Below, in pieces: positions 37,173 through 47,010 of a DNA stretch of 64,000 bases. The stretch covers positions 126,501 through 190,500 of the forward strand of contig NZ_FOTQ01000003.1 of assembly GCF_900114635.1 (NCBI RefSeq), given 5' to 3'. The notes beneath the pieces were generated by a model. The model had not been told where the DNA came from, did not search any database, and saw only the letters and a program-made list of their open reading frames with translations. The DNA comes from Shimia aestuarii (GTDB lineage: Bacteria > Pseudomonadota > Alphaproteobacteria > Rhodobacterales > Rhodobacteraceae). The stretch's first letter is position 1, and each line of letters starts with the position of its first letter. The position numbers and the translations under genes were made by a program.

Positions 37173-38717
37173 TCAGGAATCGACAGACACGCCGAAACTC
37201 TCGACCGGTTCCGAGACATTGCGCAATGAGAGGGCGCCCAGCGGCTTTGCGTCCTTGTCCTCTGCGGCGACCTCGGCGGTGGCGACGATGCGGTGGCCGA
37301 CGCGTTTGCCGTAGTCGCCCAGTCGCGCCGCGATATTCGCAGGCTGGCCGATTACCGTGAAGTCGAGCCGCTCTTGCGAGCCGACATTGCCATAGGTGAC
37401 GCGGCCATAGGCGATGCCGATGGAGCATTCGCAGTCAAGGTGAGCCGCCTCGGCCACATCGCGCAGATCGCGCACGATCTGCTTGGCGGCAACAAGCGCG
37501 TTGGCGCAGGCGTCGGTGGCATCGCTGGGGAACACGGCCAGCACCGCATCACCGATGAATTTCAGCACCTCGCCGCCATGATCGTTCACCACTGCGGTGA
37601 CGGTGTCGAAGAATTGGTTCAGGAGGTCGATATAGACGTCGCGGCCAAGCTCTTCTTCAAGCCGGGTCGAGCCGCGCAGGTCACAGAACATGATCGCGGC
37701 GTCGATCTCGTCTCCGTCGCCCCGGCGTATTTCACCGCCCAGCACACGCGCCCCGGTGCGGCGGCCAACATATGTTTCCAAAAGGCTTTGCGCGTTCTCC
37801 TTTTGGGTGAAGACTTCGAAAAAGCGGCTGATGACCGAGGAGATTTCGAAGATCAGGCCAAGGTTGGCGGTGGTGAAGCCGTCCGGGTGATCGCTGGTGA
37901 GGGTGAGGACGTTGATTTGCCCGTTGGAAAAGGACAGCGGCATGGCGACATAGTCGGTATGGCCGTCCTTTTTGAGGTCTTCCATGATTGGGAATTGCAT
38001 CTGGTCCACGGGCACGTCGAGTTTCTGGCGCACCCCGCCAAGCCCGGCGGCGACGTGGCGCAGGGGGCTGTTGACGTAGGAGGGGTGGTCATAAAGCTCG
38101 TAGGACGGGGCGAAGGTGGTGATCTCGTCCTTGCCCTTGTGCCAGATATAGTTCTTGCCCGCGATCATCGGGTGCAGGGACCAGATCATCAGGCTCATGC
38201 GGGAAACGGCGATGCCGCTTTCGAGCATCTTTTCCGCAAGCGCGCGGGTGAAATCTTCCGGCGTGGTGTTCGTGGAGGCCCCGCGCATGAGCCAATCAAC
38301 CAGAGGGCCGGAGATGTTGCCGGAGTCATCGGGGCTGAACTCGGCGCCTCCGAGGTCAAGCTCGGTATAGGTGTTGGGCAGGAAGCCAATGTGGCCCTGA
38401 ATGTCCCGGCTTTCTGGCAGGGCATCATCATAGGACCACGTTCCGTTCGCGAGGGTTTGACCGTCGAGTTGAATGTCGCGATAGCGGGCGGTGCCTTTGA
38501 AGGGGCAGAAGGTTTGCAGATCGGTTGGGTCGGAAAGCGGAATCTGCACGTCTTCGGCAGGGATGTAGACCTGAGGCGGCAGGCGGGTTTCATACATCAC
38601 CTTGGCGCGGGTGCTCTGGGCGAGGACGTGGCCTTCACGCAGGACGCGCACCGTGCCGTCAAGCGGTTCGATGCGAATGCCGTAGCCGGAATTGGAACCG
38701 AAACGGGAGCCTTCCAT
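37173..38717 (-). CDS. DUF427 fused to a class III adenylate/guanylate cyclase
   Basis: 514 residues from ATG 38717. Residues ~1-118 are a DUF427 beta-rich domain (GYGIRIEPLDGTVRVLREG, then CPFKGTARYRDI, GTWSYDDALPES). Residues ~150-310 are a GAF-like region common in alphaproteobacterial cyclases (RMSLMIWSLHPMIAGKNYIW). The catalytic domain has AIMFCDLRGST and FIGDAVLAVFPS, supplying both metal-binding Asp, and GVTYGNVGS-like and FTVIGQPANIAARL segments. Cytoplasmic, makes cAMP or cGMP. The DUF427 fusion is uncommon; DUF427 may sense a ligand. Lone gene. Confidence 0.85.
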   Translation of the reverse strand: MEGSRFGSNSGYGIRIEPLDGTVRVLREGHVLAQSTRAKVMYETRLPPQVYIPAEDVQIPLSDPTDLQTFCPFKGTARYRDIQLDGQTLANGTWSYDDALPESRDIQGHIGFLPNTYTELDLGGAEFSPDDSGNISGPLVDWLMRGASTNTTPEDFTRALAEKMLESGIAVSRMSLMIWSLHPMIAGKNYIWHKGKDEITTFAPSYELYDHPSYVNSPLRHVAAGLGGVRQKLDVPVDQMQFPIMEDLKKDGHTDYVAMPLSFSNGQINVLTLTSDHPDGFTTANLGLIFEISSVISRFFEVFTQKENAQSLLETYVGRRTGARVLGGEIRRGDGDEIDAAIMFCDLRGSTRLEEELGRDVYIDLLNQFFDTVTAVVNDHGGEVLKFIGDAVLAVFPSDATDACANALVAAKQIVRDLRDVAEAAHLDCECSIGIAYGRVTYGNVGSQERLDFTVIGQPANIAARLGDYGKRVGHRIVATAEVAAEDKDAKPLGALSLRNVSEPVESFGVSVDS

Positions 38718-38824
38718 GGGGCGGCCTTTCTGATGCCGGGTGAGACACAGTATATGGGGGCGAGGGGGGGTTTCCAAGCTCAGGTGATGTGCGTCTGCGC
38801 GGAACAAAGGCGCGCTTGCGCGCC

Positions 38825-38964
38825 GCCGCGCATCGGTGCCGCGCCCCCACGCGGCGGCGATTTGATGAGGCTTGGCGCTTTATTTTGGAGGCGCGTTGGG
38901 GTGGCGAGATAAACCGCGTTGCAGAAAGTTCGGGTCGCCACCGCGCGCGGCGCCGATGCGCGGC
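38825..38964. repeat. 20-base inverted repeats (19/20) enclosing about 100 bases
   Basis: Arms 38825-38844 and 38945-38964 are reverse complements with one mismatch. The enclosed 100 bases hold no gene. The right arm touches the stop of the winged-helix gene. A separate palindrome GGCGCGC-TT-GCGCGCC lies just left at 38809-38824. May be a miniature element or a bulky transcript-end structure. Confidence 0.6.
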
Positions 38965-38966
38965 CG

Positions 38967-39671
38967 CTAGAGCACCCGGATCACGTCCTTGTCGATGGCC
39001 AGCATATAGCCTTTGCGGGCGATATTCTTGACCAGAAGTTCGCTCACCATCTGGTTGCCGAGACTGTCGCGCAGGCGCTTGATACGGGTCGCGCCTGCGG
39101 CCTCGTCACAATCGCTGCTGGATTTGCCGGAGATCATCGCTTCAATCTCGACACCGGACAGCATCTCGTCATCCATGCGGGCCTCGGCCAGAACCGAGAG
39201 GGTTTCCATGGCCGCGTCGGTGAGCTTGAAGCCCATGTTGTTGAGATAGACGGTTTTCTCATCCCGGCTGATCAGGAGGGAATTGACCTGGATCCCGGCG
39301 CGCTCGATCTGGGCCATGCGGCGGTTCATGGTGATCAGCATGATCAGGAAGACCAGCGCGGCGATCATCATGCCGGTGGCAAAGACCAGAAGCACGAGGA
39401 TGACCATGCGATAGCTGGCCAGCGTATCGGCAAAGGCGGTGCCGGATTGGGCGAGGATTTCCAGAAGCTTGATTTCCGCCTGCCCGGTCAGGGTGTCGTT
39501 TTCCAGAAACAGCTGTTCCACCCGCGCATTGAAGGCGTTGGCATCGGGCAGGGTGAACACGAGCACGACCGCTGCGATCAGGAGGATCGCGACGATGGCG
39601 GTGAGACCAAGAGTGACGACCCGGCCAGCCTGACGGCGGGCGTCAATAACGGAGGTAGAATTGTCCGGCAC
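38967..39671 (-). CDS. membrane-anchored winged-helix regulator with C-terminal DNA-binding domain
   Basis: 234 residues from GTG 39671, which has AAAGG six bases before; ATGs at 39701 and 39719 lack one and overlap more of the upstream gene. Two membrane helices (TLGLTAIVAILLIAAVVLVF and MVILVLLVFATGMMIAALVF) bracket a ~45-residue periplasmic loop. The C-terminal ~100 residues follow the OmpR/PhoB winged helix: FKLTDAAMETLSVLAEA, VEIEAMISG, RIKRLRDSLG, ARKGYML. So a membrane-bound one-component regulator, with order reversed relative to ToxR/CadC. The ending overlaps the upstream secreted-protein gene by 29 bases. Confidence 0.75.
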   Translation of the reverse strand: MPDNSTSVIDARRQAGRVVTLGLTAIVAILLIAAVVLVFTLPDANAFNARVEQLFLENDTLTGQAEIKLLEILAQSGTAFADTLASYRMVILVLLVFATGMMIAALVFLIMLITMNRRMAQIERAGIQVNSLLISRDEKTVYLNNMGFKLTDAAMETLSVLAEARMDDEMLSGVEIEAMISGKSSSDCDEAAGATRIKRLRDSLGNQMVSELLVKNIARKGYMLAIDKDVIRVL

Positions 39672-39945
39672 TGGATTCCTTTCCGGCAAGCTCCGAGCCA
39701 TCGAACACGGAGAGGACATTCAGAAGTTTCCAGCCGTCGCCCTTGATCCGGGCGGCGACCTCTTTCTTGGCGTCGGCCTTGGAGCAGCCCTGATGCAGTT
39801 GCATGACGCCGTAATGCAGGCGCAGGGGGCTGTCCTTCTTGGCCTTGTAATCGGCATAGCATTCGGCGGCGGCTGCCGGGTTGGGGAGCGCCAGCGCCAG
39901 CAGCATGGCCGCCATGAGGGCGATATGTCTGAGCGTGTACATCAT
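39643..39945 (-). CDS. small secreted protein, upstream of the winged-helix gene
   Basis: 100 residues with a signal peptide (MYTLRHIALMAAMLLALALP, AAAA-E cleavage) and a compact mature part with two Cys (AECYADY, HQGCSKADAKKEVAARI). Overlaps the membrane regulator gene by 29 bases and so is cotranscribed; it may act with its periplasmic loop. Family not recognised. Two ATGs adjoin (39945, 39942). Confidence 0.68.
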   Translation of the reverse strand: MMYTLRHIALMAAMLLALALPNPAAAAECYADYKAKKDSPLRLHYGVMQLHQGCSKADAKKEVAARIKGDGWKLLNVLSVFDGSELAGKESSAGQFYLRY

Positions 39946-40125
39946 GGGCCAATCTTTGCGCCAAAGGCCCGTGTTATTCAATAACCAAGCCGTTTTGAGT
40001 GCCTGATATGGGATAACAAGGCGCTGATATTGTGTGGCTTTTCGATGGTGCGGAATTGTTGGGGCACATCGTCCGGTGCGCAAGACCGGGCACTGAGTTG
40101 TCACAGACAGGAAGGAAGACCCAAG

Positions 40126-40626
40126 ATGCAACCCCGTCACTTCATCACCACCGTTCTCGCCGCTGCCATCGCCATTACCGGGCTGACCGCCGCCAAGGCA
40201 CATGCCGGGCCCGATGCGGATGATATTGCCAAGGTTCTTTTCGGGACGGCCGCGATCGTGATCATCGGCAAGGCGCTGGAAGACGAGAACAAGAAAAAAA
40301 AGCGGCGCCAAGTCTATGATGCGCCGACGCGGCGGTACGAACCAGCCCGCGATCCCTATAACCCCTATGCCACGCCGCGCCCTGCGCCCCGAGGCAATCC
40401 GCACCGGTTCAACCGGGAACTGCCGCTTGCCTGCAAGCGCGATTACTGGACCACAAGCGGCGAGCCCGTGCGTGGGTTCGGTGTGCGCTGCCTGTCACGC
40501 TCGGGTTTTCCCACGGCACACCTGCCGCGCAGCTGCGAACGCGAGGTCGAAACGCGCCGGGGGTACGGCACGATCTACAAGGCGGGATGCCTGCGCCGCA
40601 GCGGCTATCGCGTGAGCCGTCGATAA
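40126..40626 (+). CDS. secreted basic protein of unknown function
   Basis: 166 residues from ATG 40126, preceded by GGAAGGAAG. A signal peptide ends at about residue 27 (KAHA-GP). A short hydrophobic stretch (VLFGTAAIVIIGKAL) precedes a Lys/Arg-rich linker with RYEPARDPYNPY, and a C-terminal part with four Cys (LACKRDY, VRCLSRSGF, RSCEREV, AGCLRRSGY). The Cys pattern suggests two disulfides in the periplasm. A good terminator follows. Confidence 0.72.
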   Translation: MQPRHFITTVLAAAIAITGLTAAKAHAGPDADDIAKVLFGTAAIVIIGKALEDENKKKKRRQVYDAPTRRYEPARDPYNPYATPRPAPRGNPHRFNRELPLACKRDYWTTSGEPVRGFGVRCLSRSGFPTAHLPRSCEREVETRRGYGTIYKAGCLRRSGYRVSRR

Positions 40627-40663
40627 GACATCGAGCAGAAGGCCGGCAGCAGACCGGCTGGCG

Positions 40664-40695
40664 GGCCGGGCGGTGTGGAGCCGCCCGGCCTTTTT
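40664..40695 (+). terminator. intrinsic terminator
   Basis: Perfect 10-base stem ggccgggcgg (40664-40673) and ccgcccggcc (40681-40690), 7-base loop, then five T. Ends the transcript of the secreted basic protein before rnhB. Confidence 0.88.
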
Positions 40696-40734
40696 CATGT
40701 TGCGATTGGTCTGCGGGCGTGGTTGTGAAGAGCC

Positions 40735-41352
40735 ATGGAGATGCCGGATTATTCTTTGGAGCAGGGCGCGCTGGCGCAGGGGGCCACGCGGGTGGCCGGG
40801 GTTGATGAAGTGGGACGCGGGCCGCTGGCCGGGCCAGTGACGGCGGCGGCGGTGGTGCTTGACCCTGACAGTATTCCCGAGGGGTTGAACGATTCCAAGA
40901 AGTTGAGCGCGAAACGGCGCGAGGCGGTCTTTGTCGAGATCATGAAAAAGGCCGAAGTCAGTATCGCCCATGCCAGCGTCGAAGAGATCGACGAGATCAA
41001 TATCTTGCGGGCCAGTCATCTGGCGATGGAGCGGGCGGTTGCGGGGTTGCCGCACGCGCCCGATTACCTGCTCATTGACGGCAACATGATCCCGCGCGGT
41101 CTGACGCTTCGGTCGCAGGCAGTGGTCAAAGGGGATGCCCAGTCTTTGTCGATTGCGGCCGCGTCGATCGTGGCAAAAATCACGCGCGATCGCATCATGT
41201 GGGATTTGGCGCAACAGTTCCCTGGCTATGGCTGGGAAACAAACGCCGGATATCCGTCAAAAAGCCACAAGGCGGCGCTCCAAAATCTTGGTGTGACCCC
41301 ACACCATAGACGTTCGTTCAGGCCTGTCCACAATATCTTGTATCAAGGGTAA
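40735..41352 (+). CDS. rnhB: ribonuclease HII
   Basis: 205 residues, usual length. Active-site motif [16 protein letters not shown] at about residue 20, [10 protein letters not shown] and [15 protein letters not shown]. Removes ribonucleotides embedded in DNA and RNA primers. Followed by the ccrM promoter region. Confidence 0.95.
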   Translation: MEMPDYSLEQGALAQGATRVAGVDEVGRGPLAGPVTAAAVVLDPDSIPEGLNDSKKLSAKRREAVFVEIMKKAEVSIAHASVEEIDEINILRASHLAMERAVAGLPHAPDYLLIDGNMIPRGLTLRSQAVVKGDAQSLSIAAASIVAKITRDRIMWDLAQQFPGYGWETNAGYPSKSHKAALQNLGVTPHHRRSFRPVHNILYQG

Positions 41353-41365
41353 AATGTAAGCTGTT

Positions 41366-41404
41366 GATTCAAAAAAGAAATTGACGCCGAATCACGTTTG
41401 AATC
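41366..41404. promoter_or_regulatory. three GANTC sites upstream of ccrM
   Basis: GATTC at 41366-41370, GAATC at 41389-41393 and GAATC at 41400-41404 fall in the 108-base gap before ccrM, where about 0.4 would be expected at random. GANTC is the CcrM target, so methylation state could feed back on ccrM expression as described in Caulobacter. No TTAA-type CtrA half-sites are seen here. Confidence 0.65.
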
Positions 41405-41448
41405 ATCCTTGTCTCATCAACGAGCGCATCAAAAAAACCGCGCCGTGA

Positions 41449-42576
<1,128 letters not shown>

Positions 42577-42665
42577 TTTTTCAGACGATCCCAATACCTC
42601 TACCCAAGACAAATGAATACCGCCGGTGCCTGTGGCCTGACGATTAAGAACAGGCACCCTGACTT

Positions 42666-42694
42666 GCCCCGCCCATGTTGGCGGGGCTTTTTTT
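42666..42694 (+). terminator. intrinsic terminator after ccrM
   Basis: Perfect 8-base stem gccccgcc (42666-42673) and ggcggggc (42680-42687), 6-base loop, then seven T. Confidence 0.9.
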
Positions 42695-42756
42695 GGGCTT
42701 TAAGTTATTCCAGTTGCCACTATTTAAGGCAGATCGTTTCAGGAAGGTCCAAGGCA

Positions 42757-44157
42757 ATGAATACCCAGACTCCGATCCTGTCCCTTTTTGCGCGCCGTAG
42801 GTCGGATGACCTGCCGCATAAAGACAGCCCGGAATACCAATATACCGAGGCCGTTCTGGAGCGTCACAAGCAGCAGGGGCTGGAACTGGCGGTCCGTGTG
42901 CGTTGGGCCGCGCTGTTCGTGATTGCGATTCTTCTTCTGTTCCTCGTGCCGATGCCGGATGTCTGGTATTTCGAGGGTATTCTGGCGCTTCTGGCGTTGA
43001 ATGGCTGGCTGATGCGGCGCGTGGGCAAGGTGGGCCTGTCGCGGGTCGAGTTGCTTTTGATCTTTTTTGACCTGTTCCTGATGACGGCGGGCATGGTCGG
43101 GCCGAACCCGCTGAGCGAGCATACTTGGCCGCACGCGATGCAGTACCGGTTTGGCAATTTCATCTACCTGTTCGTGATCCTCGCCGCCGGGACGCTGGCC
43201 TATTCGTGGCGGACGGTGATGGCGATCGGGACGTGGACGACGGGTCTTTGGCTTGGGGCGTTGTTGCTGTCCTTGTGGTTTGTCGAGCCGTTGCCCGGAT
43301 TGAGTGAGGCGATGATTGCAGCCTATCCGGATCAGCCAGAGATGGCTGCCTGGCTCGACCCGAACAGTTATGTGATCCAGATGCGGGTTCAGGAGATTGC
43401 AGTGTTCCTGATCGTGGCGATGATCATGGCGGTATCGGTGCGCCGTTTTAATGGGTTGTTGCGCTCGAATGCGGCGCTGGAGCGGGAGCGCACGAACCTC
43501 AGCCGCTATTTCTCGCCCAACGTGGTTGAGGCGCTGTCGACCAATGACGAACCGCTGAAGCGTATTCGCAACCACGAGATCGCGGTGTTGTTCGTGGATA
43601 TCGTCGGGTTCACGGAATTCGCCGCGCGACGCGCGCCCGAAGAGGTGATCGAAACCCTGCGCGAGTTCCATGGGCTAATGGAAAAGGCGGTGTTCAATCA
43701 CGGTGGCACGCTGGACAAGTATTTGGGGGACGGGTTGATGGTGACCTTTGGCACCCCGGAGCCGACCGACAAGGACGCGATCAATGCTCTTGAATGCGTG
43801 CATCAGATGATGGACGACCTTGATGCTTGGAACAATGATCGCATCGCGCGCGGACAGCCGCCGCTTCGGGTGGGGTTCGGGGCGCATTACGGTCCGGCAG
43901 TTCTGGCCGATATCGGGGCGAACCGGCTGGAGTTCGCGGTGGTCGGCAATACGGTAAATGTGGCTTCGCGGCTTGAGGCGCTGACACGGGGTCTGAATGC
44001 GCGGCTGGTGATCAGCGACTCAATGCGCGATGAAGTGGTCAAGGAAGGCGGGCATGCCTGTCTGGCTGGCCTGCGCCGTTTTGAAGATCAGGACATTCGG
44101 GGGGTCGAGGACAAGTTGACGGTCTGGGCGTTTGAGCGGCCGCAGGATCAAGGTTAA
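42757..44157 (+). CDS. membrane-bound class III adenylate/guanylate cyclase
   Basis: 466 residues from ATG 42757 (AGGAAGG upstream). About six membrane helices between residues 45 and 230 (ALFVIAILLLFLVPM, ILALLALNGWL, LLIFFDLFLMTAG, FIYLFVILAAGTLAY, GLWLGALLLSLWF, IAVFLIVAMIMAV), a short coiled linker, then the cyclase domain with VLFVDIVGFTEFAA and YLGDGLMVTFG giving both metal Asp, and FAVVGNTVNVASRLEAL. Makes a cyclic nucleotide in response to a membrane signal. Convergent overlap TTAA with alkB. Confidence 0.9.
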   Translation: MNTQTPILSLFARRRSDDLPHKDSPEYQYTEAVLERHKQQGLELAVRVRWAALFVIAILLLFLVPMPDVWYFEGILALLALNGWLMRRVGKVGLSRVELLLIFFDLFLMTAGMVGPNPLSEHTWPHAMQYRFGNFIYLFVILAAGTLAYSWRTVMAIGTWTTGLWLGALLLSLWFVEPLPGLSEAMIAAYPDQPEMAAWLDPNSYVIQMRVQEIAVFLIVAMIMAVSVRRFNGLLRSNAALERERTNLSRYFSPNVVEALSTNDEPLKRIRNHEIAVLFVDIVGFTEFAARRAPEEVIETLREFHGLMEKAVFNHGGTLDKYLGDGLMVTFGTPEPTDKDAINALECVHQMMDDLDAWNNDRIARGQPPLRVGFGAHYGPAVLADIGANRLEFAVVGNTVNVASRLEALTRGLNARLVISDSMRDEVVKEGGHACLAGLRRFEDQDIRGVEDKLTVWAFERPQDQG

Positions 44158-45287
44158 CGCGGCATCGGCGTTTTGGCCTTGGTGTAGGGTTTCCAGTCGG
44201 TGATCTCGGGATAATACATGCCGCGCCACTTGCGCACGCGGGGGTTCATCACCCGTTTCCAGAGTGGCGGCACCATCGCGAACATGGTCATCATCGGATA
44301 GCCATAGGGCAGCTGCGGCGCGTCGGCCTCGGTATAGTTCTGCAAGAGCGGAAATCGGCGGTCGGGCTTGTAGTGATGGTCCGAATGGCGTTGCAGGTTG
44401 ATCAGGAGCCAGTTTGAGGCTTTGTGGGCTGCGTTCCACGAATGATGCGGCTTGACGTGCTCGTATTTGCCTTCGCTCAGATGTTTTCGGGTCAGGCCGT
44501 AATGTTCGACATAGTTGACGATCTCAAGCTGCCAGATCGCGATATAGGCCTGCCAGATAAACAGGAAAAACCCGGCCCAGCCGCCGATCAGGAACGCCAG
44601 CAGCAACATGCCCCCCTGAAGTGCCCAGTAGCGCCAGAAGGGGTTGGATAGGTCGGTCCAGGGCAAGTCCTTGCGGGCCAGCATGTCCTTTTCGGCGCGG
44701 AAGGACGATTTCAGCGAGCCGATCAAAACGCGGGGGAAGAAGCGGTGGAAGCCTTCGTTATACCGCGCGGTGACCGGGTCGCGCGGGGTGCCGACATAGC
44801 GGTGATGCACCAGAAGGTGCTCGGAGCGGAAATGGGAATAAAGCACCATGGCCATGAGCCAGTCACCAAGCCAGCGCTCGGTTTTGTTCTTCTGGTGCAT
44901 GAGTTCGTGGGAATAGACGATGCCCACGGTGCCGGAAATCACGCCGACGCCAAAGAACAGGCCGATCTTGGCCGCAACGGACAGGTGGTCGGTGTGGGTG
45001 GCAAAATAGATCAGGCCGAAGAGGGTGACGAACTGGATATAGGGCCAGATCATCGTGATCAGGCGATACCAGTAGAGATCGTCTTCGCTGGTTTCGAGAT
45101 CGGCGTTTTCAAGGTTGAGTCCGGTGACGGCGTCGAGCGCGGAGAACAGGTACCAAGTGGCCGCAGGGACAAGCAGCACCCACCACGAGCCAAGCCCTGC
45201 GACGATCCAGATCAGGGGGATCAGCAGCAGCGACAACCAGAAGGGCAGGGCGCTGGAAAGCTTGGCAACTTGCTTGGACGGGATCAT
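44154..45287 (-). CDS. alkB: alkane 1-monooxygenase (AlkB type)
   Basis: 377 residues from ATG 45287. Six or so membrane helices with the full di-iron His set: HELMHQKN, HLLVHHRYVG, NYVEHYGL and LQRHSDHHYKP. The family hydroxylates the terminal carbon of alkanes using rubredoxin and O2 at the inner membrane. No rubredoxin or reductase gene adjoins, so electron partners lie elsewhere. Upstream in-frame codons lie within mutY and are rejected. Confidence 0.94.
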   Translation of the reverse strand: MIPSKQVAKLSSALPFWLSLLLIPLIWIVAGLGSWWVLLVPAATWYLFSALDAVTGLNLENADLETSEDDLYWYRLITMIWPYIQFVTLFGLIYFATHTDHLSVAAKIGLFFGVGVISGTVGIVYSHELMHQKNKTERWLGDWLMAMVLYSHFRSEHLLVHHRYVGTPRDPVTARYNEGFHRFFPRVLIGSLKSSFRAEKDMLARKDLPWTDLSNPFWRYWALQGGMLLLAFLIGGWAGFFLFIWQAYIAIWQLEIVNYVEHYGLTRKHLSEGKYEHVKPHHSWNAAHKASNWLLINLQRHSDHHYKPDRRFPLLQNYTEADAPQLPYGYPMMTMFAMVPPLWKRVMNPRVRKWRGMYYPEITDWKPYTKAKTPMPR

Positions 45288-45354
45288 GTGGTGGCTCCGT
45301 AAGGGCTGCGCGCGCGGGCAGTATGCGGTGCCTTTCCGGGGGCCGCAACGTGCT

Positions 45355-46407
45355 TCACCCTTCGCGCATGAGATCGAACGCCTTGCGCATGACCGTGGGC
45401 AAGTCGGATGGGCGGAAATCGGCCTGTTCGAGGAAGTCGCCAACCCTGGCGGTGCGGTCCATGGGCACAAGCGCGGTCTTGACCGTGAGGCGCAGGTGGA
45501 AATGGGTGAAGGTGTGACGCGCCTCGGCAGGCAATGTCTTCCATTCTGCGCGGATCGGGGTGTCGTGGGGCGGGGTTTCGTTCTCGCTCCAGTCCGAGCC
45601 GGGCCAGCCCAGCATGCCGCCGAGCAGTCCCTTGTCGGGGCGGCGTTCAAGAAGGACCGCGCCGTCGACACGGCGGGCGATATAGACGGTGCCAAAGCGG
45701 ATCGGCTTGGGCTTTTTCGGGGTCTTCTTGGGCAGGCCTGCGGCGGTGCCCATGTCGCAGGCCTTGCAGGGGATGCGCCACGGGCAGATGCCGCAGGCCG
45801 GGTTGCGCGGGGTGCAGATCGTGGCGCCAAGGTCCATGACCGCCTGTGCATAGTCGCCGGGGCGCTGCGTGGGTGTCAGGCGAGCGGCGTGTTCGGTCAG
45901 GATCGGTTTGGACGCGGGCAGGGGGGTGTGTTCATCGAAGAGCCGCGCCATGACCCGTTCGACATTGCCGTCGACCACGGTTTCGGGGCGGTCAAAGGCG
46001 ATGGCGGATATGGCGGCGGCCGTGTAGGGGCCAATGCCGGGAAGCTTCAGCAACTCGGGCAGCGTGTCGGGGAATGCGCCTTTCAGATCCTCGCTGATCA
46101 CGCGGGCGCATTTCAGGAGGTTGCGTGCACGGGCGTAATAGCCGAGCCCCGCCCAGGCGCCCATGACATCCTCATCCCGCGCCGCTGCGAGTGCGTGTAC
46201 GTCCGGCCAGAGCGTTGTGAAGCGCAGGAAATAGTCCTTGACCGCGGCCACGGTGGTTTGCTGCAGCATGATCTCGGACAGCCAGACGCGGTAAGGATCG
46301 GGGCGGTGGCCCGAAGCGCGCTCTGCCGGACCAATGCGCCACGGCATCTTGCGCGCGTGGGTATCATACCAGTCGAGCAGGTCGGCAGGTTCCGGCAGGT
46401 CACGCAA
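45355..46407 (-). CDS. mutY: A/G-specific adenine glycosylase
   Basis: 350 residues starting at a TTG (46407) with GGGGGG upstream; no ATG fits. Motifs: SEIMLQQTTVAAV with catalytic Glu, LPGIGPYTAAAISAIAF helix-hairpin-helix, VVDGNVERVMARL with catalytic Asp, and the Fe-S cluster C-X6-C-X2-C-X5-C (CTPRNPACGICPWRIPCKAC). A C-terminal Nudix-like domain (about 225-350) recognises 8-oxoG. Removes A mispaired with 8-oxoG. Divergent from dciA. Confidence 0.95.
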   Translation of the reverse strand: MRDLPEPADLLDWYDTHARKMPWRIGPAERASGHRPDPYRVWLSEIMLQQTTVAAVKDYFLRFTTLWPDVHALAAARDEDVMGAWAGLGYYARARNLLKCARVISEDLKGAFPDTLPELLKLPGIGPYTAAAISAIAFDRPETVVDGNVERVMARLFDEHTPLPASKPILTEHAARLTPTQRPGDYAQAVMDLGATICTPRNPACGICPWRIPCKACDMGTAAGLPKKTPKKPKPIRFGTVYIARRVDGAVLLERRPDKGLLGGMLGWPGSDWSENETPPHDTPIRAEWKTLPAEARHTFTHFHLRLTVKTALVPMDRTARVGDFLEQADFRPSDLPTVMRKAFDLMREG

Positions 46408-46494
46408 GTTTTATCCCCCCATGGAAGCGGTTTCGCTGGAACAGCGCGGCTGGCACACTACAATAGTGCCTGATCCAAGGATGCAAGACTCGAC

Positions 46495-47010
46495 ATGCGC
46501 CGCGCCACGACCAAAGGTTTCAAACGTACGTCATCGCTGTTGCGGGACCGAATCCGGCAGGCTGGCGAAAGTCGGGGCTTTGCCGTGACCAAGGTGCTGA
46601 CCCACTGGGCCGAGATCGTGGGGGAGGATGTCGCGCGCATCTGTAAGCCGGTTGATGTGAAATACGGCCGTCAGGGGTTCGGCGCGACGCTGACCGTACT
46701 GACCACGGGGGCGCAGGCGCCGATGCTCGAGATGCAGAAAGAAACGCTGCGGGCGCGGGTGAATGCGGCCTATGGCTATAACGCGATTGCAAGGCTGCGT
46801 ATCACCCAGACCGCGCCCACAGGATTTGCCGAGGGGCAGGCGCAGTTCGCACCAAAACCCAAACGCGAGGCCGCGCCGGACCCGGAGGTGCGCAAAGAGG
46901 CCGCCGAAGTGGCCGCGCCGGTCGGAGATGCGGATTTGCGACAGGCGCTTGAACGCCTGGCGTCAAACGTGCTTTCAAAACGAAAAACCACACGAAAGGT
47001 TTCTGAATGA
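46495..47010 (+). CDS. dciA: DciA/DUF721 protein, replicative helicase loader candidate
   Basis: 171 residues. The DUF721 pattern is clear: AVTKVLTHWAEIVGEDVARIC, then KPVDVKYG and TLTVLTTGAQAPMLEMQK, with a KH-like fold. The C-terminal tail is charged and likely disordered. DciA proteins load DnaB in bacteria without DnaC. Overlaps the DsbA-like gene as ATGA. Confidence 0.85.
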   Translation: MRRATTKGFKRTSSLLRDRIRQAGESRGFAVTKVLTHWAEIVGEDVARICKPVDVKYGRQGFGATLTVLTTGAQAPMLEMQKETLRARVNAAYGYNAIARLRITQTAPTGFAEGQAQFAPKPKREAAPDPEVRKEAAEVAAPVGDADLRQALERLASNVLSKRKTTRKVSE

